64,000 nucleotides of DNA from Pseudomonas campi (GCF_013200955.2 NZ_CP053697.2:2542001-2606000); one strand, 5' to 3'. Counted from the stretch's first letter, positions 17,377 to 26,221 are shown. A program made the numbers and translations. The notes: generated by a model not told the origin, from the letters alone.

Positions 17377-17892
17377 TCAGAACCTGGCAGGAGCCTGCAC
17401 GACGCGTGTGCTGGCCACCAGATCATGCAGGCAGCGACGATCACCACGGAAGATGCTCAGGCAATCGGCCAGACCAATCACCCCGCCCAGCAACGGAATG
17501 GCGGTAACGACCCAGAGCAATAGGTAGCGCTTGGCGACCATGGGCAGAAAGTCCGGCACATTGCCCTGCAGGTCGACGATGGCAATACGGAGCAGGTACT
17601 TGCCAACCGTCTGCCCGTAATTCTTCAGCAGGTAGCCATGGATCAGCACGAAGGCCAGCATGCCGACCAGCAGGCCCGTCAGCTGCTGCATCAGGCTCGG
17701 CTCGAGCCCCTGCTTGACGGCATCGAAGGCTCCGCTGAGAAAAGCGACCGGCACGCTGACCATGGCCAGCAGCAAGGTATCGATCAACACGGCGCCCAGC
17801 CTGGCCCCGCGTGAAGCCAGAAGGAACTGATCCGGGGCTTGTGCCTGCAAATCAGCCTGAGGAGCCTGATAGGGGTTCTGACTCTGTTCCAT
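17377..17892 (-). CDS. RDD family membrane protein
   Basis: The 171-residue protein begins MEQSQNPYQAPQADL, the short NPY-AP leader common in RDD proteins. Three to four hydrophobic segments follow (RGARLGAVLIDTLLLAMVSV carries the R-D of the family name; NYGQTVGKYLLRIAIVD the second signature). Start 17892 is preferred over an in-frame ATG 33 nt upstream because AAGGAAT precedes it. RDD proteins are inner-membrane proteins, some acting as Na+/H+ or other ion carriers; the substrate here is unknown. Confidence 0.82.
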   Translation of the reverse strand: MEQSQNPYQAPQADLQAQAPDQFLLASRGARLGAVLIDTLLLAMVSVPVAFLSGAFDAVKQGLEPSLMQQLTGLLVGMLAFVLIHGYLLKNYGQTVGKYLLRIAIVDLQGNVPDFLPMVAKRYLLLWVVTAIPLLGGVIGLADCLSIFRGDRRCLHDLVASTRVVQAPARF

Positions 17893-17965
17893 ACAAACAT
17901 TCCTTGTTCCAGTGAGAGGCTGCAATCCTGCCTCGTGCTCGACTATCCGGGCAATATCCCGCCCA

Positions 17966-17993
17966 TAAAAAAGCCCGGCACATGACCGGGCTT
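17966..17993 (-). terminator. Rho-independent terminator of efp
   Basis: On the minus strand AAGCCCGG..CCGGGCTT is followed by a T-run, 28 bp after the efp stop codon. The hairpin may work for both strands. Confidence 0.85.
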
Positions 17994-18021
17994 CTTGTCA
18001 CTCGCGGTACAGACGGAAGGC

Positions 18022-18597
18022 TTAAGCCTGCGGCGCCTGGGTACGGCCCTTGTAGGAACCGTCGCGGGTGTCGATCTCGATCCAGTCGTCAATGTTGCAG
18101 AAGTCTGCAACCTTGACTTCAGTACCGTTGCTCAGCTTGGCCGGCTTCATGACCTTGCCGGAAGTGTCGCCACGGGCGGAACCTTCGGTGTAGGTGATCT
18201 GGCGAACGATGGTAGTCGGCAGGTCAACGGAGATCACTTTGCCTTCGAAGAACACAGCTTCGCAGATGTCGGTCATGCCTTCTTCGATGAACGGCAGAAC
18301 GCTTTCCAGGTCTTCTTCGCGCAGTTCGTAGGAGTTGAACTCCGGATCCATGAACACGTAGTCGGTGCCGCTGATGTACGACAGGGTCACTTCCTTACGC
18401 TCAAGGATAACCGGCTCCATCTTGTCGTCGGCCTTGTAAACGGTCTCGGTCTTCGAGCCGTTGATCAGGTTCTTCAGCTTCATTTTGACGATGGCGCTGT
18501 TACGACCGGACTTGGTGAACTCGGCTTTCTGGATCAGCCAAGGTTGACCGTCGATCAGGGCCACACTGTTGGGCTTCATTTCTTGTGCGGTTTTCAT
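18022..18597 (-). CDS. efp: Elongation factor P
   Basis: The 191-residue protein starting [11 protein letters not shown] has the three-domain EF-P layout and ends with [20 protein letters not shown] binds between the P and E sites of the ribosome and relieves stalling at polyproline. The tip residue of the loop KSGRN is Arg32, not lysine, so it is the type activated by arginine rhamnosylation. The enzyme for this, EarP, is encoded immediately upstream on the same strand (34 bp gap). Start 18597 is chosen over longer frames because it gives the canonical N-terminus. Confidence 0.96.
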   Translation of the reverse strand: MKTAQEMKPNSVALIDGQPWLIQKAEFTKSGRNSAIVKMKLKNLINGSKTETVYKADDKMEPVILERKEVTLSYISGTDYVFMDPEFNSYELREEDLESVLPFIEEGMTDICEAVFFEGKVISVDLPTTIVRQITYTEGSARGDTSGKVMKPAKLSNGTEVKVADFCNIDDWIEIDTRDGSYKGRTQAPQA

Positions 18598-18631
18598 ACG
18601 AATATCCGGATTTTGATGGAGGTACGAATTT

Positions 18632-19777
18632 CTAAGCCGCGCATGATAGCCAATTTCGGTAAAACTCTGCCAGCGCCGCAGCAAGATCAGGACGAGAGGC
18701 CTGTTGCAGACACCAGCGCTCGGCGTGTTCGCTCACCTCGGGCCAGACTTTCTGCAACGCTGCCCAGCTTTCGTCCATGCCTTGTCCGCTATTCCACGCC
18801 CGCCACAAGTCGCCCAGCGCCGTCGCAGCCTCGGCCGAAAGCTCCTGCAGGTACAGCTGCAGGAACGCTTCGAGCTTGTCCAGGTGCGCCTGCTCTTGCT
18901 GCACGTAGATATGCCAGAGCAACGGCCGCCCCGCCCACTGCGCGCGCACGAAGGAGTCCTCGCCGCGCACCGCGTTGAAATCGCAGCTCCACAGCAGCAG
19001 GTCGTAATCCTCCTGACGGACGAATGGCAACAGGTGAACCTGCAGGTTACCGCGTCGCCAACTACCACCCGGCGACAACTCGGCCTCGCCCAGCCAGGCC
19101 TGCAAATCGCCGAGGATGCGCCCTGGCGGCACCAGCAGCTGGGTCGGCCGGGCATCCGCGGCCAATGCCTCCAGCCAGCTGGACAGCCTCGGATTCTCGT
19201 AGGCGAACAGGGAAATCAACCGCGCGCCATCGAGCAGCGGCACGCCCAACCCGGCGAGAAACGCCACGCGCGCCGCCGGCTCGGCCTGAAACGCCCGGCG
19301 CCGCGCGAGCAAATCGCCTTCGCGCAGCAGGCCGCCGGTCTGCCCGGTAAAACCGGGAAAGAAGAAGAATTTCTGCAGGCCACCAGGCTGCGGCGATGGC
19401 AACCCATGGCAACCACCGACCCAATCCTCGGCACTCAGGTATTCCAGGTTCAGCCACAGCGGTTTACGCACCTGGGCGGCCATCGCGCCGACGAACGCCG
19501 CCGGCAGATGGCAGGCAAACGCCTCGATCACCACCTCGCCCGGCTGCGCGCCCTGCCAGTCGGCAGACCAATGACAGACCTCTACTCCATCCAGCCATTG
19601 GCAGGCAGCCTGCGTGTCGGCTTGCGGGCACAGGCGCTGCAGCGCCGCCAGCTCGTCCACCCACAAACGCACGGCCACGGCGTGCTCGGCCACCAGCTGC
19701 CGGGCCAGGCGCCAGGTCACACCGATATCGCCGTAGTTATCCACCACCGCGCAGAAAATGTCCCAACGGGCGCGCAT
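18632..19777 (-). CDS. earP: EF-P arginine rhamnosyltransferase EarP
   Basis: With ATG at 19777 (GGGGAG upstream) the protein has 381 residues, normal for Ear[19 protein letters not shown] places Asp13 and Asp17, reported as essential in Pseudomonas EarP, at exactly those positions. The C-terminal nucleotide-sugar region contains [19 protein letters not shown], with the conserved RGEDS. EarP transfers rhamnose from dTDP-L-rhamnose to Arg32 of EF-P (inverting GT-B enzyme). Co-oriented with efp just downstream. Confidence 0.95.
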   Translation of the reverse strand: MRARWDIFCAVVDNYGDIGVTWRLARQLVAEHAVAVRLWVDELAALQRLCPQADTQAACQWLDGVEVCHWSADWQGAQPGEVVIEAFACHLPAAFVGAMAAQVRKPLWLNLEYLSAEDWVGGCHGLPSPQPGGLQKFFFFPGFTGQTGGLLREGDLLARRRAFQAEPAARVAFLAGLGVPLLDGARLISLFAYENPRLSSWLEALAADARPTQLLVPPGRILGDLQAWLGEAELSPGGSWRRGNLQVHLLPFVRQEDYDLLLWSCDFNAVRGEDSFVRAQWAGRPLLWHIYVQQEQAHLDKLEAFLQLYLQELSAEAATALGDLWRAWNSGQGMDESWAALQKVWPEVSEHAERWCLQQASRPDLAAALAEFYRNWLSCAA

Positions 19778-19878
19778 AGGCCGCTCCCCTGCAAAGAATC
19801 GACGCACCTTAAGCGCTTGTCAGAAAGAGAGAAAGTCCCAGGGTCGGTTGACCCCGTCGCGCGATAAACCGCTCAGTC

Positions 19879-19939
19879 CGTAGCCCGGATGCAATCCGGG
19901 AAACAGACAGCGCTGCTCCCGGATTGCATCCGGGCTACG
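19879..19939. repeat. Inverted repeat, CGTAGCCCGGATGCAATCCGGG family
   Basis: Two 22-nt arms (19879-19900 and 19918-19939) are near-perfect complements. A second member lies at 27321-27398. Both sit just outside genes. A dispersed Pseudomonas palindromic repeat of unknown role. Confidence 0.8.
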
Positions 19940-20004
19940 ACTGACAACACGGACAGCCCCTCTACCACTGGCGGGAGTCGGTTAGGGCGGCCCGTACTAG
20001 CCGT

Positions 20005-22380
20005 TCAGGACGACAGGGAAAAGCGATTCCTTCCCGCCTGCTTGGCCTGGTAGAGCGCCTGATCGGCTTTTTCCAGCAAGGTTTCCGGGCAGGGCGTCTG
20101 CGCATCGAGCATCGCCACGCCAATGCTGGTGGAGACCGCCAGGCTGTGCTGACGAATCTGTAACGGCTCGACCATGGCCTCAATGACCTTGGCTGCCACT
20201 TCACAGGCAAGTTCTGCCGACGACAGGTGCTGCAACAGAATGACGAACTCATCGCCCCCCAGACGCGCCACCACATCGCTGGTGCGCACGCTGCGCTGCA
20301 GGCGTGCGGCAAAGATCTTCAACACCTCGTCGCCCACGGCATGACCGAGGTTGTCGTTGATCTCCTTGAAGTGGTCGACGTCCAGGTAGAGCAAAGCCAG
20401 ATCGCAACTGCCGGGCCCGTGTTCGGCGATCGCACGCTCCAGCGTCTCCATGATCGCAGCACGATTGAGCAGGCCGGTGAGGCTGTCGCGCAGGGCGCGC
20501 AAGCGGAACTGCTGCTCCAGCGCCCAGCGCTCGGTAATGTCCCAGAGAATCAGATAGAAACCGCGCACCTCACCGCCAATATCCCGTTCAGGCACATAGC
20601 GCACCTCCAGATAGCGCTCGTTGCCCTGCACCTTGAGCGCCCGCTCGAAAGAAGTCTGCTGCCCCGCCAAGGCCTGCGCCACATGGGGCTGGATGAAGGC
20701 GTACTCATCGGCGCCGAGCAACTCAAGCAACGAGTGGCCAAGGCACTGCGCCTCGATCTTGCCGAACGTCTGCAAGAACGGTTTGTTGCAGTACCGCAGC
20801 ACTTCGCGCATGTCGATAAAGGCCACCACGGCGGGAATGGCATCGGTGACCGAACGCAGCAACTGCTGATTGAGCAGCACCTCCTGCTCAGTCCGCTTGC
20901 GCTCGGTGACATCCCGCATGAAGGCACTGAACTCCCGCTCCGCACCGCTGCCACTGGTGCTGATGGTGATCTCCACGATCAGCTCACTGCCATCCTTGCG
21001 CAGAGCCGGCAATTCGACCCGGCGATTGATCACCGGCCCCTGGCCGGTTCTGATGAAACGCGCCATGCCTTCATGATGCGCGTTGCCGAGGCGCTCCGGG
21101 ATGATCACCGAGGTCAGCGGGCGGCCGATCACTTCGCCACGCTCCCAGCCAAATATGCGGCTGGCCTCGGAGTTCCAGTCGGTAATTTCGCTCTGCTCGT
21201 TGACGCAGACGAAAGCCTCATGGGAACTCTCGATAATGCGCTGGGTACGCTCGACGTTGGCGCGCAGCACCGCCTCGGACGCCATGCGTTTGGCCACTTC
21301 CTCGGTACGCTCTGCGAGCAGGCGCTGGTTGTTCTCGAAATCGACCTGATGACCCAGCTCCGAGCCCAGCAGGCCGGCCATCAGCTGTAACGTCTGTACA
21401 TCCGTGGCGCTAAAGGCGTTCGCTTGCGACGCCATGATCTTCAGTACACCGACAGCCTTGCCCGCCAGCAATAAGGGCGCCACCACCATCGAGGCCACGC
21501 CGATCTTGCGGCACGCTGCCAGATCGACCCGTGGATCCTGCTCGGTATCGGCCGACATCAGCACTGCGGCCGAACGCACGCAGAGCCCGGAGAGGCTGCT
21601 GCCAATGGCCAGGCGCACGCCCACGAATGGCGCCACGCTGCCAGAGGCGGCGCGATAGACCATTTCCTCCCCCTCAACCAGCTCGACCGCCGCCCCCGAG
21701 GCCGGCGTCAGCTCCTGCATCTGCTGCACCACCAGGTTGAGGAACAGGTCGAGATCCAGCTCGGCCTCGGCCAGGCGAGTCTGGGTCGCGATAATCCGCG
21801 CCAGGTTATCGGTATGCGACTGCAACTGACGCAGCAAATACTCGCCCTTCTGCACTTCGGCCAGCAGGTGGGTATTGACCCGCTCGATCAGCATCGTGCG
21901 CTCGAGCACCTGTTCCTGCAGGCGTTGCTGAACCCCAGCCAGCGACTCGGCAGCGCGTTTCTGGTCATCGATATCGGTACAGGTGCCCAACCACTTGAGA
22001 ATCTGCCCGTCGGCCTGGCGCAGTGGCTCCGCGCGCCCCAGATGCCAGCGATAAGTCTGGTCGGCGGCCCGCCGAAAGCGATACTCCATTGCATAGGACT
22101 CGCCAGTGGCCAGCGCCTGCTGCCAGCGAGCAAGCGTAGGGGGCAGATCATCTGGGTGAAGAACGTCCTGCCAGCCTCTCTCGTCCGGGATGCCCGGCCT
22201 GGCGCCGATAAAATCCCACCAGCGCCAGTTGAAATAGTCGACGGCGCCATCCGCACGGGCCGTCCAGACGATCAGGGGCAAGCCATCCGCCATCTGGCGG
22301 AACCAGCGTTCGCCATCCAAACCATGCAGTGCCTGGACGAGCCCTAAGGTCAGGCCGCTTTCAGGGTCAGCTTCGCTCAT
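20005..22380 (-). CDS. Sensory diguanylate cyclase (PAS-GAF-PAS-PAS-GGDEF)
   Basis: The 791-residue soluble protein has a PAS domain (about 25-140), a coiled linker, a GAF domain (about 190-345), two more PAS domains (about 385-500 and 510-625) and a C-terminal GGDEF domain (about 630-791). The GGDEF motif is intact near residue 708 (RLGGDEFVILL) and no EAL domain follows, so it should make c-di-GMP from GTP. No transmembrane segment was seen, so signals are probably cytoplasmic (redox, ligand or gas through PAS/GAF). An I-site RxxD in the usual place was not convincingly seen. Confidence 0.9.
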   Translation of the reverse strand: MSEADPESGLTLGLVQALHGLDGERWFRQMADGLPLIVWTARADGAVDYFNWRWWDFIGARPGIPDERGWQDVLHPDDLPPTLARWQQALATGESYAMEYRFRRAADQTYRWHLGRAEPLRQADGQILKWLGTCTDIDDQKRAAESLAGVQQRLQEQVLERTMLIERVNTHLLAEVQKGEYLLRQLQSHTDNLARIIATQTRLAEAELDLDLFLNLVVQQMQELTPASGAAVELVEGEEMVYRAASGSVAPFVGVRLAIGSSLSGLCVRSAAVLMSADTEQDPRVDLAACRKIGVASMVVAPLLLAGKAVGVLKIMASQANAFSATDVQTLQLMAGLLGSELGHQVDFENNQRLLAERTEEVAKRMASEAVLRANVERTQRIIESSHEAFVCVNEQSEITDWNSEASRIFGWERGEVIGRPLTSVIIPERLGNAHHEGMARFIRTGQGPVINRRVELPALRKDGSELIVEITISTSGSGAEREFSAFMRDVTERKRTEQEVLLNQQLLRSVTDAIPAVVAFIDMREVLRYCNKPFLQTFGKIEAQCLGHSLLELLGADEYAFIQPHVAQALAGQQTSFERALKVQGNERYLEVRYVPERDIGGEVRGFYLILWDITERWALEQQFRLRALRDSLTGLLNRAAIMETLERAIAEHGPGSCDLALLYLDVDHFKEINDNLGHAVGDEVLKIFAARLQRSVRTSDVVARLGGDEFVILLQHLSSAELACEVAAKVIEAMVEPLQIRQHSLAVSTSIGVAMLDAQTPCPETLLEKADQALYQAKQAGRNRFSLSS

Positions 22381-22572
22381 CGCACATCCGCGCCAGCTCG
22401 GGGCTGGATCAAGGCTGGAGGGGGTATCGACTTCCTATAACAGTAGTCCAGCACCCTGGGCTTGGCAGTAATCCTGCTCCGGGACAGTGGGACGGCGCAT
22501 CCGAGCCATCGGCGCAGCCCCCGAAAAACCTGGTCGAGCTGTACTTGCCGAGGATTGGCGAGCGCCAGAAAC

Positions 22573-22607
22573 AAAAAACCCCTGAAAGACTGCTCTTTCA
22601 GGGGTTT
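22573..22607 (-). terminator. Rho-independent terminator of tRNA-Ser
   Basis: A perfect 14-bp stem (AAACCCCTGAAAGA and its complement, loop of 4 nt) with a T-run on the minus strand lies 9 bp beyond the 3' CCA of the tRNA gene. Confidence 0.9.
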
Positions 22608-22615
22608 GATTTGTC

Positions 22616-22705
22616 TGGCGGTGAAGGTGGGATTCGAACCCACGATACGGTTTCCCGTATACACACTTTCCAGGCGTGCTCCTTCAACCGCTCGGACACT
22701 TCACC
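22616..22705 (-). tRNA. tRNA-Ser (anticodon GGA)
   Basis: A 90-nt class II tRNA: acceptor GGTGAAG pairs with CTTCACC, the discriminator is G and CCA is encoded. The T-arm GTGGGTTCGAATCCCAC is perfect. The anticodon loop CTGGAAA gives anticodon GGA, reading UCC/UCU. The long variable arm (TATACGGGAAACCGTA) confirms the serine type. No integrase or element is attached to its 3' end. Confidence 0.95.
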
Positions 22706-22797
22706 GGGTCTCGTCGAACTGGTCAGTCCGTCGAGGCGCGCTAATGTAGCCGAACGGCCTGTTTAAGGCAAAAGTTTTTTTCAGTCGATTCATGCGC

Positions 22798-23016
22798 TTA
22801 TGCAGAATGCCGGACGCGCTGGCGGCGTTCCTGCCTGACCTCGGTGAAGCGCTGGCCACCGAATAGAAGGAAACCCAGGGAAAAGAACAGGCTCAGGGCA
22901 AACACCTGCACCACGCCTGAAGGCGTATGACTGTGGCTGCTGCCGGCCCACAGGATCAGGCCCAACAGCAGAAGGGCTGCGCTGACCCGCAAAATCAGGG
23001 GGATCATTCGATACAT
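22798..23016 (-). CDS. Small membrane protein, unknown function
   Basis: ATG at 23016 has GAGGAG 8 nt upstream, better than an in-frame GTG 9 nt earlier. The 72-residue product has two hydrophobic segments (about residues 5-24 and 38-53) and a basic C-terminal tail (RQERRQRVRH). I do not recognise a family. It stands alone between the tRNA and the crotonase gene. Confidence 0.65.
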   Translation of the reverse strand: MYRMIPLILRVSAALLLLGLILWAGSSHSHTPSGVVQVFALSLFFSLGFLLFGGQRFTEVRQERRQRVRHSA

Positions 23017-23212
23017 GTTCGGCACTCCTCAGGTTGCTGGCTAACCTAAGACGTCATGGGGTATAGCAGCCAATTGGCTGAGCCGACGACCTCGATAGAT
23101 GACAGCAGACCAGTGGCAATGACCAGGCGGTCAGCCAAAGCGCTTTACCCGCGGCGCCCCGCTGGGTAACGTCAGCGCCACTTCAGCCCACCCCAGGACT
23201 AGGAACCCCGCC

Positions 23213-23902
23213 ATGAGCGACCTGATCAGCTACCAACTCGAAGACGGCATTGCCACCCTGACCCTGAACAACGGCAAGGTGAACGCTATCTCCCCGGACG
23301 TGATTGCCGCCTTCAATGCCGCCCTGGATCAGGCCGTGCAGGATCGTGCCGTGGTGATCATCACCGGCCAGCCGGGCATCCTTTCCGGCGGTTACGACCT
23401 CAAGGTGATGACTTCCGGCCCGCAGAACGCCGTGGCCCTGGTCACCGCCGGCTCCACCCTGGCGCGCCGGATGCTGTCGCACCCCTTCCCGATCATCGTC
23501 GCCTGCCCAGGCCATGCCATTGCCAAGGGTGCTTTCATCCTGCTCTCGGCGGACTACCGCATCGGCGTGGAAGGCCCGTTCAACATCGGCCTGAACGAAG
23601 TGCAGATCGGCATGACCATGCACCACGCCGGCATCGAGCTGGCCCGTGACCGCCTGCGCAAGTCGGCCTTCCACCGCTCGGTGATCAATGGCGAGATCTT
23701 CAACCCGGAAGGCGCCGTGGATGCCGGCTTCCTCGACAAGGTGGTGCCGGTCGAGCAACTGATGGCCACTGCCGTCGCTGTCGCCCAGCAGTTGAAGAAG
23801 ATCAACATGACCGCGCACAAGAACACCAAGCTGAAAGTGCGCAAGGCCTTCCTGGAAACCCTGGACAAGGCCATCGAGCTGGATCAGCAGCACCTCGGCT
23901 GA
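23213..23902 (+). CDS. Crotonase/enoyl-CoA hydratase family protein
   Basis: The 229-residue protein has crotonase features: TLTLNNGKVNAISPDV, the first oxyanion loop GQPGILSGGYDLKVM near residue 60, and the second, CPGHAIAKGAFILLSADYRIG near residue 98. It is shorter than typical enoyl-CoA hydratases and resembles crotonase-family proteins that lack part of the C-terminal helices. It probably acts on acyl-CoA thioesters. A terminator follows inside an inverted repeat, whose partner lies beside the FadB-like gene at 29.6 kb. Confidence 0.85.
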   Translation: MSDLISYQLEDGIATLTLNNGKVNAISPDVIAAFNAALDQAVQDRAVVIITGQPGILSGGYDLKVMTSGPQNAVALVTAGSTLARRMLSHPFPIIVACPGHAIAKGAFILLSADYRIGVEGPFNIGLNEVQIGMTMHHAGIELARDRLRKSAFHRSVINGEIFNPEGAVDAGFLDKVVPVEQLMATAVAVAQQLKKINMTAHKNTKLKVRKAFLETLDKAIELDQQHLG

Positions 23903-23938
23903 TCGTTGCGCTACCCGCAAAGCCCGGGCTAACGCCTG

Positions 23939-24069
23939 ATGCTGTTCACTTAAGAAAAACGCCGCCTCCTCCTGGAAAGCGGCGTTTTTTCTTGCAGCAA
24001 ATGCAGCGGCCATGCAACGGGATAATGACTTCTGGCAACACGAACAGTCCCCTCTCCCACTTGTGGGAG
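23939..24069 (+). repeat. Copy A of a ~131-bp inverted repeat, interrupted by IS110
   Basis: From ATGCTGTTCACTTAAG to the palindrome CTCCCACTTGTGGGAG, this segment matches the reverse complement of 29437-29571 with small gaps. It contains the terminator of the upstream crotonase gene. The repeat continues on the far side of the IS110 element, from 25239 (AGAGGGTTAGGGAGAGGGG). Confidence 0.85.
23955..23990 (+). terminator. Rho-independent terminator of the crotonase gene
   Basis: AAAAACGCCGC and GCGGCGTTTTTT form an 11-bp stem with a T-tail, 52 bp after the stop codon. Confidence 0.9.
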
Positions 24070-24080
24070 ATTCTATGTTG

Positions 24081-25034
24081 CTACGCAACACCTTCCATCC
24101 CTGCCGGCTGATATTCGCTTTGGTTTTTCATCAAGGCGAATGCCACCCGTGCGATCTTTCTGGCCATGATCACGTAGACCTGCGTGGCCTTTAGGCCACG
24201 TGCCAAATAGCGCTCGTAAACAGGCTTCCAGATGTCACTGCGGGACGCGGCCATGGACGCGTTGTGCAGCAACCGCCGCGGCTCAGAGTCGCCTCGTTTG
24301 GATAGGCGTCGGCGCCCTGTTTTCTGGCCAGAGTCGCTTACCCGCAAGTCCAGCCCCAAGAAGGCGATAAACGCATCGCTGCTTTTAAAATCACCCCGTG
24401 AAAACGAGGTTGCCAAGGCTGCGGCGGTAAGTGGTCCTACGCCCTCGATCCCCTCACACCTTCGTACTTGGGACGTTAATCCTGCTTCCTCAATTAGCGT
24501 GTGAAGCATTTTTTGAATCTGGGTATCCACCTTCGCTATTACCGCCAGTAGCTCTTTAAGCTGGCGTTTGAGCATCGGCTCGTCTGCCCAGCTCTGATTC
24601 AGGGCAACCTTGATTTGTACCAGTTGGCTTCTTTTACGCATCAGCCCCTGAAGCTTGCTAAAGCCCTTAGGTGGCGGGCTCCACGGACGCAGGTCTTCAA
24701 GTTCGTTGGTTAGGTAACGAGCTAAAAGGCGAGCATCAGAGAAGTCGGTTTTGGACCTTCCGCCGGTACCTTTGCGGTAGTTGCTAAGGCGGTAGCCGTC
24801 GATCACGTAAAGCGTATGGCCCATCGCATGAGCCAACTCCACCGTTTGTATGTGATAAGAGCTCGTGGCTTCCAGGGCGATCAAACTGCCTTTGGGCAAC
24901 GATCTCAGCCACTTCTTGATCGGACCAAGCTCGTTGATGACGATAAGGGTTTCTTGCAGGTCTGCGCGATAGACGACCAGTTCAGTCTTGGCCACATCGA
25001 CACCTGCGACCGTTTGCGAAGTGATGGTTGTCAT
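24081..25034 (-). CDS. IS110-family transposase (DEDD recombinase)
   Basis: The start at 25034 has GGAGG 7 nt upstream. The 317-residue protein has the N-terminal RuvC-like DEDD tetrad (Asp13 in GVDVAK, Glu55 in ALEATSS, Asp97 and Asp100 in KTDFSDARLLA). A coiled middle follows. The C-terminal Transposase_20 domain includes IEGVGPLTAAALATSF and LHNASMAASRS, which could supply the catalytic serine. The frame is intact, so it may be active. Enzymes of this family use a bridge RNA from their own non-coding end to pair target and donor DNA. Confidence 0.93.
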   Translation of the reverse strand: MTTITSQTVAGVDVAKTELVVYRADLQETLIVINELGPIKKWLRSLPKGSLIALEATSSYHIQTVELAHAMGHTLYVIDGYRLSNYRKGTGGRSKTDFSDARLLARYLTNELEDLRPWSPPPKGFSKLQGLMRKRSQLVQIKVALNQSWADEPMLKRQLKELLAVIAKVDTQIQKMLHTLIEEAGLTSQVRRCEGIEGVGPLTAAALATSFSRGDFKSSDAFIAFLGLDLRVSDSGQKTGRRRLSKRGDSEPRRLLHNASMAASRSDIWKPVYERYLARGLKATQVYVIMARKIARVAFALMKNQSEYQPAGMEGVA

Positions 25035-25078
25035 GAACAATCCTCCACGCTAGGTTTTCAGGGCTTGTTGGGGCTTTT

Positions 25079-25214
25079 ACCAAAGCGCGCTGGCTTGCCT
25101 CTATCGTCGGTTTTCCCGATGCATTCTTTATCGGCGCTCTTTGGTTGAAGAGGTGGGGCGAGGTCTCCCACGGTCTGTACTGGCTAGAGTCAGATTTGGC
25201 TTGTCGGTCCCACC
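25079..25214 (-). ncRNA. Candidate IS110 bridge RNA (two guide-type loops)
   Basis: Read on the minus strand, the non-coding segment between element end and transposase start forms two stem-loops. The first is closed by GGTGGG (25214-25209) and CCCACC (25157-25152). Its loop holds GTGGGAG (25171-25165), complementary to the real right target CTCCCAC including the CT core, and CTGACTCT (25193-25186), which could pair with the left target using two G-U/T wobbles. The second is closed by ACCAAAGAGCGC (25145-25134) and GCGCGCTTTGGT (25090-25079). Its loop has weaker matches to the joined element ends (AAAGAAT, GGCAAG). True RNA ends are unknown. Confidence 0.65.
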
Positions 25215-25238
25215 ACCCCTTCAAGTTTCGAACATACA

Positions 25239-25498
25239 AGAGGGTTAGGGAGAGGGGCGCACTTGACCACTACACGTGGCCTGCCCACCCTCTCCCCCGC
25301 CCCCTCTCCCGTGAACGGGAGAGGGGAGTAAAGTGCTATGGCCTAGTGCCGGGTTTTTGCTTTCAGGGCCGAACAAGCCACGTACCGGCGGCTATCGGAG
25401 CGGAAATGCCCGGTAATAACCTCTGATCGGGGTCAATTGCCGAAAGCAGTGCACGCCCGTACACTGCCCGCCTTTTTGTCTGCCTACAGGCCTACACG
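25239..25498. other. Remainder of interrupted repeat A, hairpin, and plsC promoter region
   Basis: The segment resumes the repeat after the IS. CCCCTCTCCCGTGAACGGGAGAGGGG (about 25300-25327) is a strong hairpin of the same repeat family. No coding sequence is seen; the last 100 bp must carry the acyltransferase promoter. Confidence 0.6.
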
Positions 25499-26221
25499 AT
25501 GCTTTTCCTCCCCCGCATGCTGCTGATGGGTCTGCACTTCATCATTGCCGGAATTCTCGGCCTGCTGCTCGGCCTGTGTCGTCCGTTCAACCCGGACAAC
25601 AGCCGCCTGTGCGCGCGCCTGTATTCGCTGCCGGCCCTGTGCATGCTGCGCCTGCGGGTGAAGACCGAGGTGCAGAGCCTGTACGGCCAGGAGCAATCCT
25701 GCGTGATCATTGCCAACCACCAGTCCAACTACGACCTCTACGTGCTCGGCCGCGTGGTGCCGCCGCGCACGGTGAGCATCGGCAAGAAGAGCCTGAAGTG
25801 GGTGCCGTTCTTCGGCCAACTCTACTGGCTGGCTGGCAATGTGCTGATCGACCGCGGCAATGCGCGCAAGGCCAAGGAAGCCATGCTCACCACCACCGAG
25901 ACCCTGCAGCATCGCGACACCTCGATCTGGGTGTTCCCGGAAGGCACCCGCAACCTCGGCAACGGCTTGCTGCCCTTCAAGAAAGGCGCGTTCCAGATGG
26001 CCATTGCCGCCGGTGTACCGATCATTCCGGTGTGCGTCAGCAGCTACGCCAAGCGCATCAAGCTCAACAGCTGGGACAGCGGCCGCATCATGATCCGCTC
26101 GCTGCCGGCCATTCCCACCCTGGGCCTAACCCTGGACGACCTGCCGCAGTTGATGGAGCGCTGCCAGACGCTGATGCGCGAGTGCATCGAGCAGCTCGAC
26201 CAGCAGCTCGCCAAGGCCTGA
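25499..26221 (+). CDS. plsC: 1-acyl-sn-glycerol-3-phosphate acyltransferase
   Basis: The 240-residue protein has the four PlsC blocks: NHQSNYD (H-x4-D, near residue 78), VLIDRGN, FPEGTRN (near residue 145) and GVPIIPVCV. A hydrophobic N-terminal segment (residues 5-26) anchors it to the inner membrane. It transfers an acyl chain to lysophosphatidic acid, making phosphatidic acid for phospholipids. Pseudomonads often have several PlsC paralogues, so which one this is remains open. It is followed by a CorA-like gene 126 bp on. Confidence 0.88.
   Translation: MLFLPRMLLMGLHFIIAGILGLLLGLCRPFNPDNSRLCARLYSLPALCMLRLRVKTEVQSLYGQEQSCVIIANHQSNYDLYVLGRVVPPRTVSIGKKSLKWVPFFGQLYWLAGNVLIDRGNARKAKEAMLTTTETLQHRDTSIWVFPEGTRNLGNGLLPFKKGAFQMAIAAGVPIIPVCVSSYAKRIKLNSWDSGRIMIRSLPAIPTLGLTLDDLPQLMERCQTLMRECIEQLDQQLAKA

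Larger units (their letters stand above)
24070..25238 (-). mobile_element. IS110-family insertion sequence
   Basis: The element is about 1.17 kb. Joining its flanks restores CTTGTGGGAGAGGGTTAGGG, a common form of this Pseudomonas repeat, with no target duplication. In element orientation both junctions show a shared CT dinucleotide (25239-25240 and 24068-24069, read as AG on the plus strand), as in IS621. The ends carry a near-inverted AACATAGA/TGTATGTT pair when joined as a circle. It encodes one transposase and about 205 bp of non-coding DNA upstream of it. Confidence 0.85.

Noticed and set aside
22616..22705. tRNA-Ser as an integration site of a genomic island
   Set aside because: No integrase gene and no direct repeat of the tRNA 3' end were seen nearby.
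23955..23990. An antisense gene over the repeat (frame with AAAFAARKNAAFQ)
   Set aside because: The frame is produced by the terminator stem and the repeat, and the same pattern appears at copy B without a start site.
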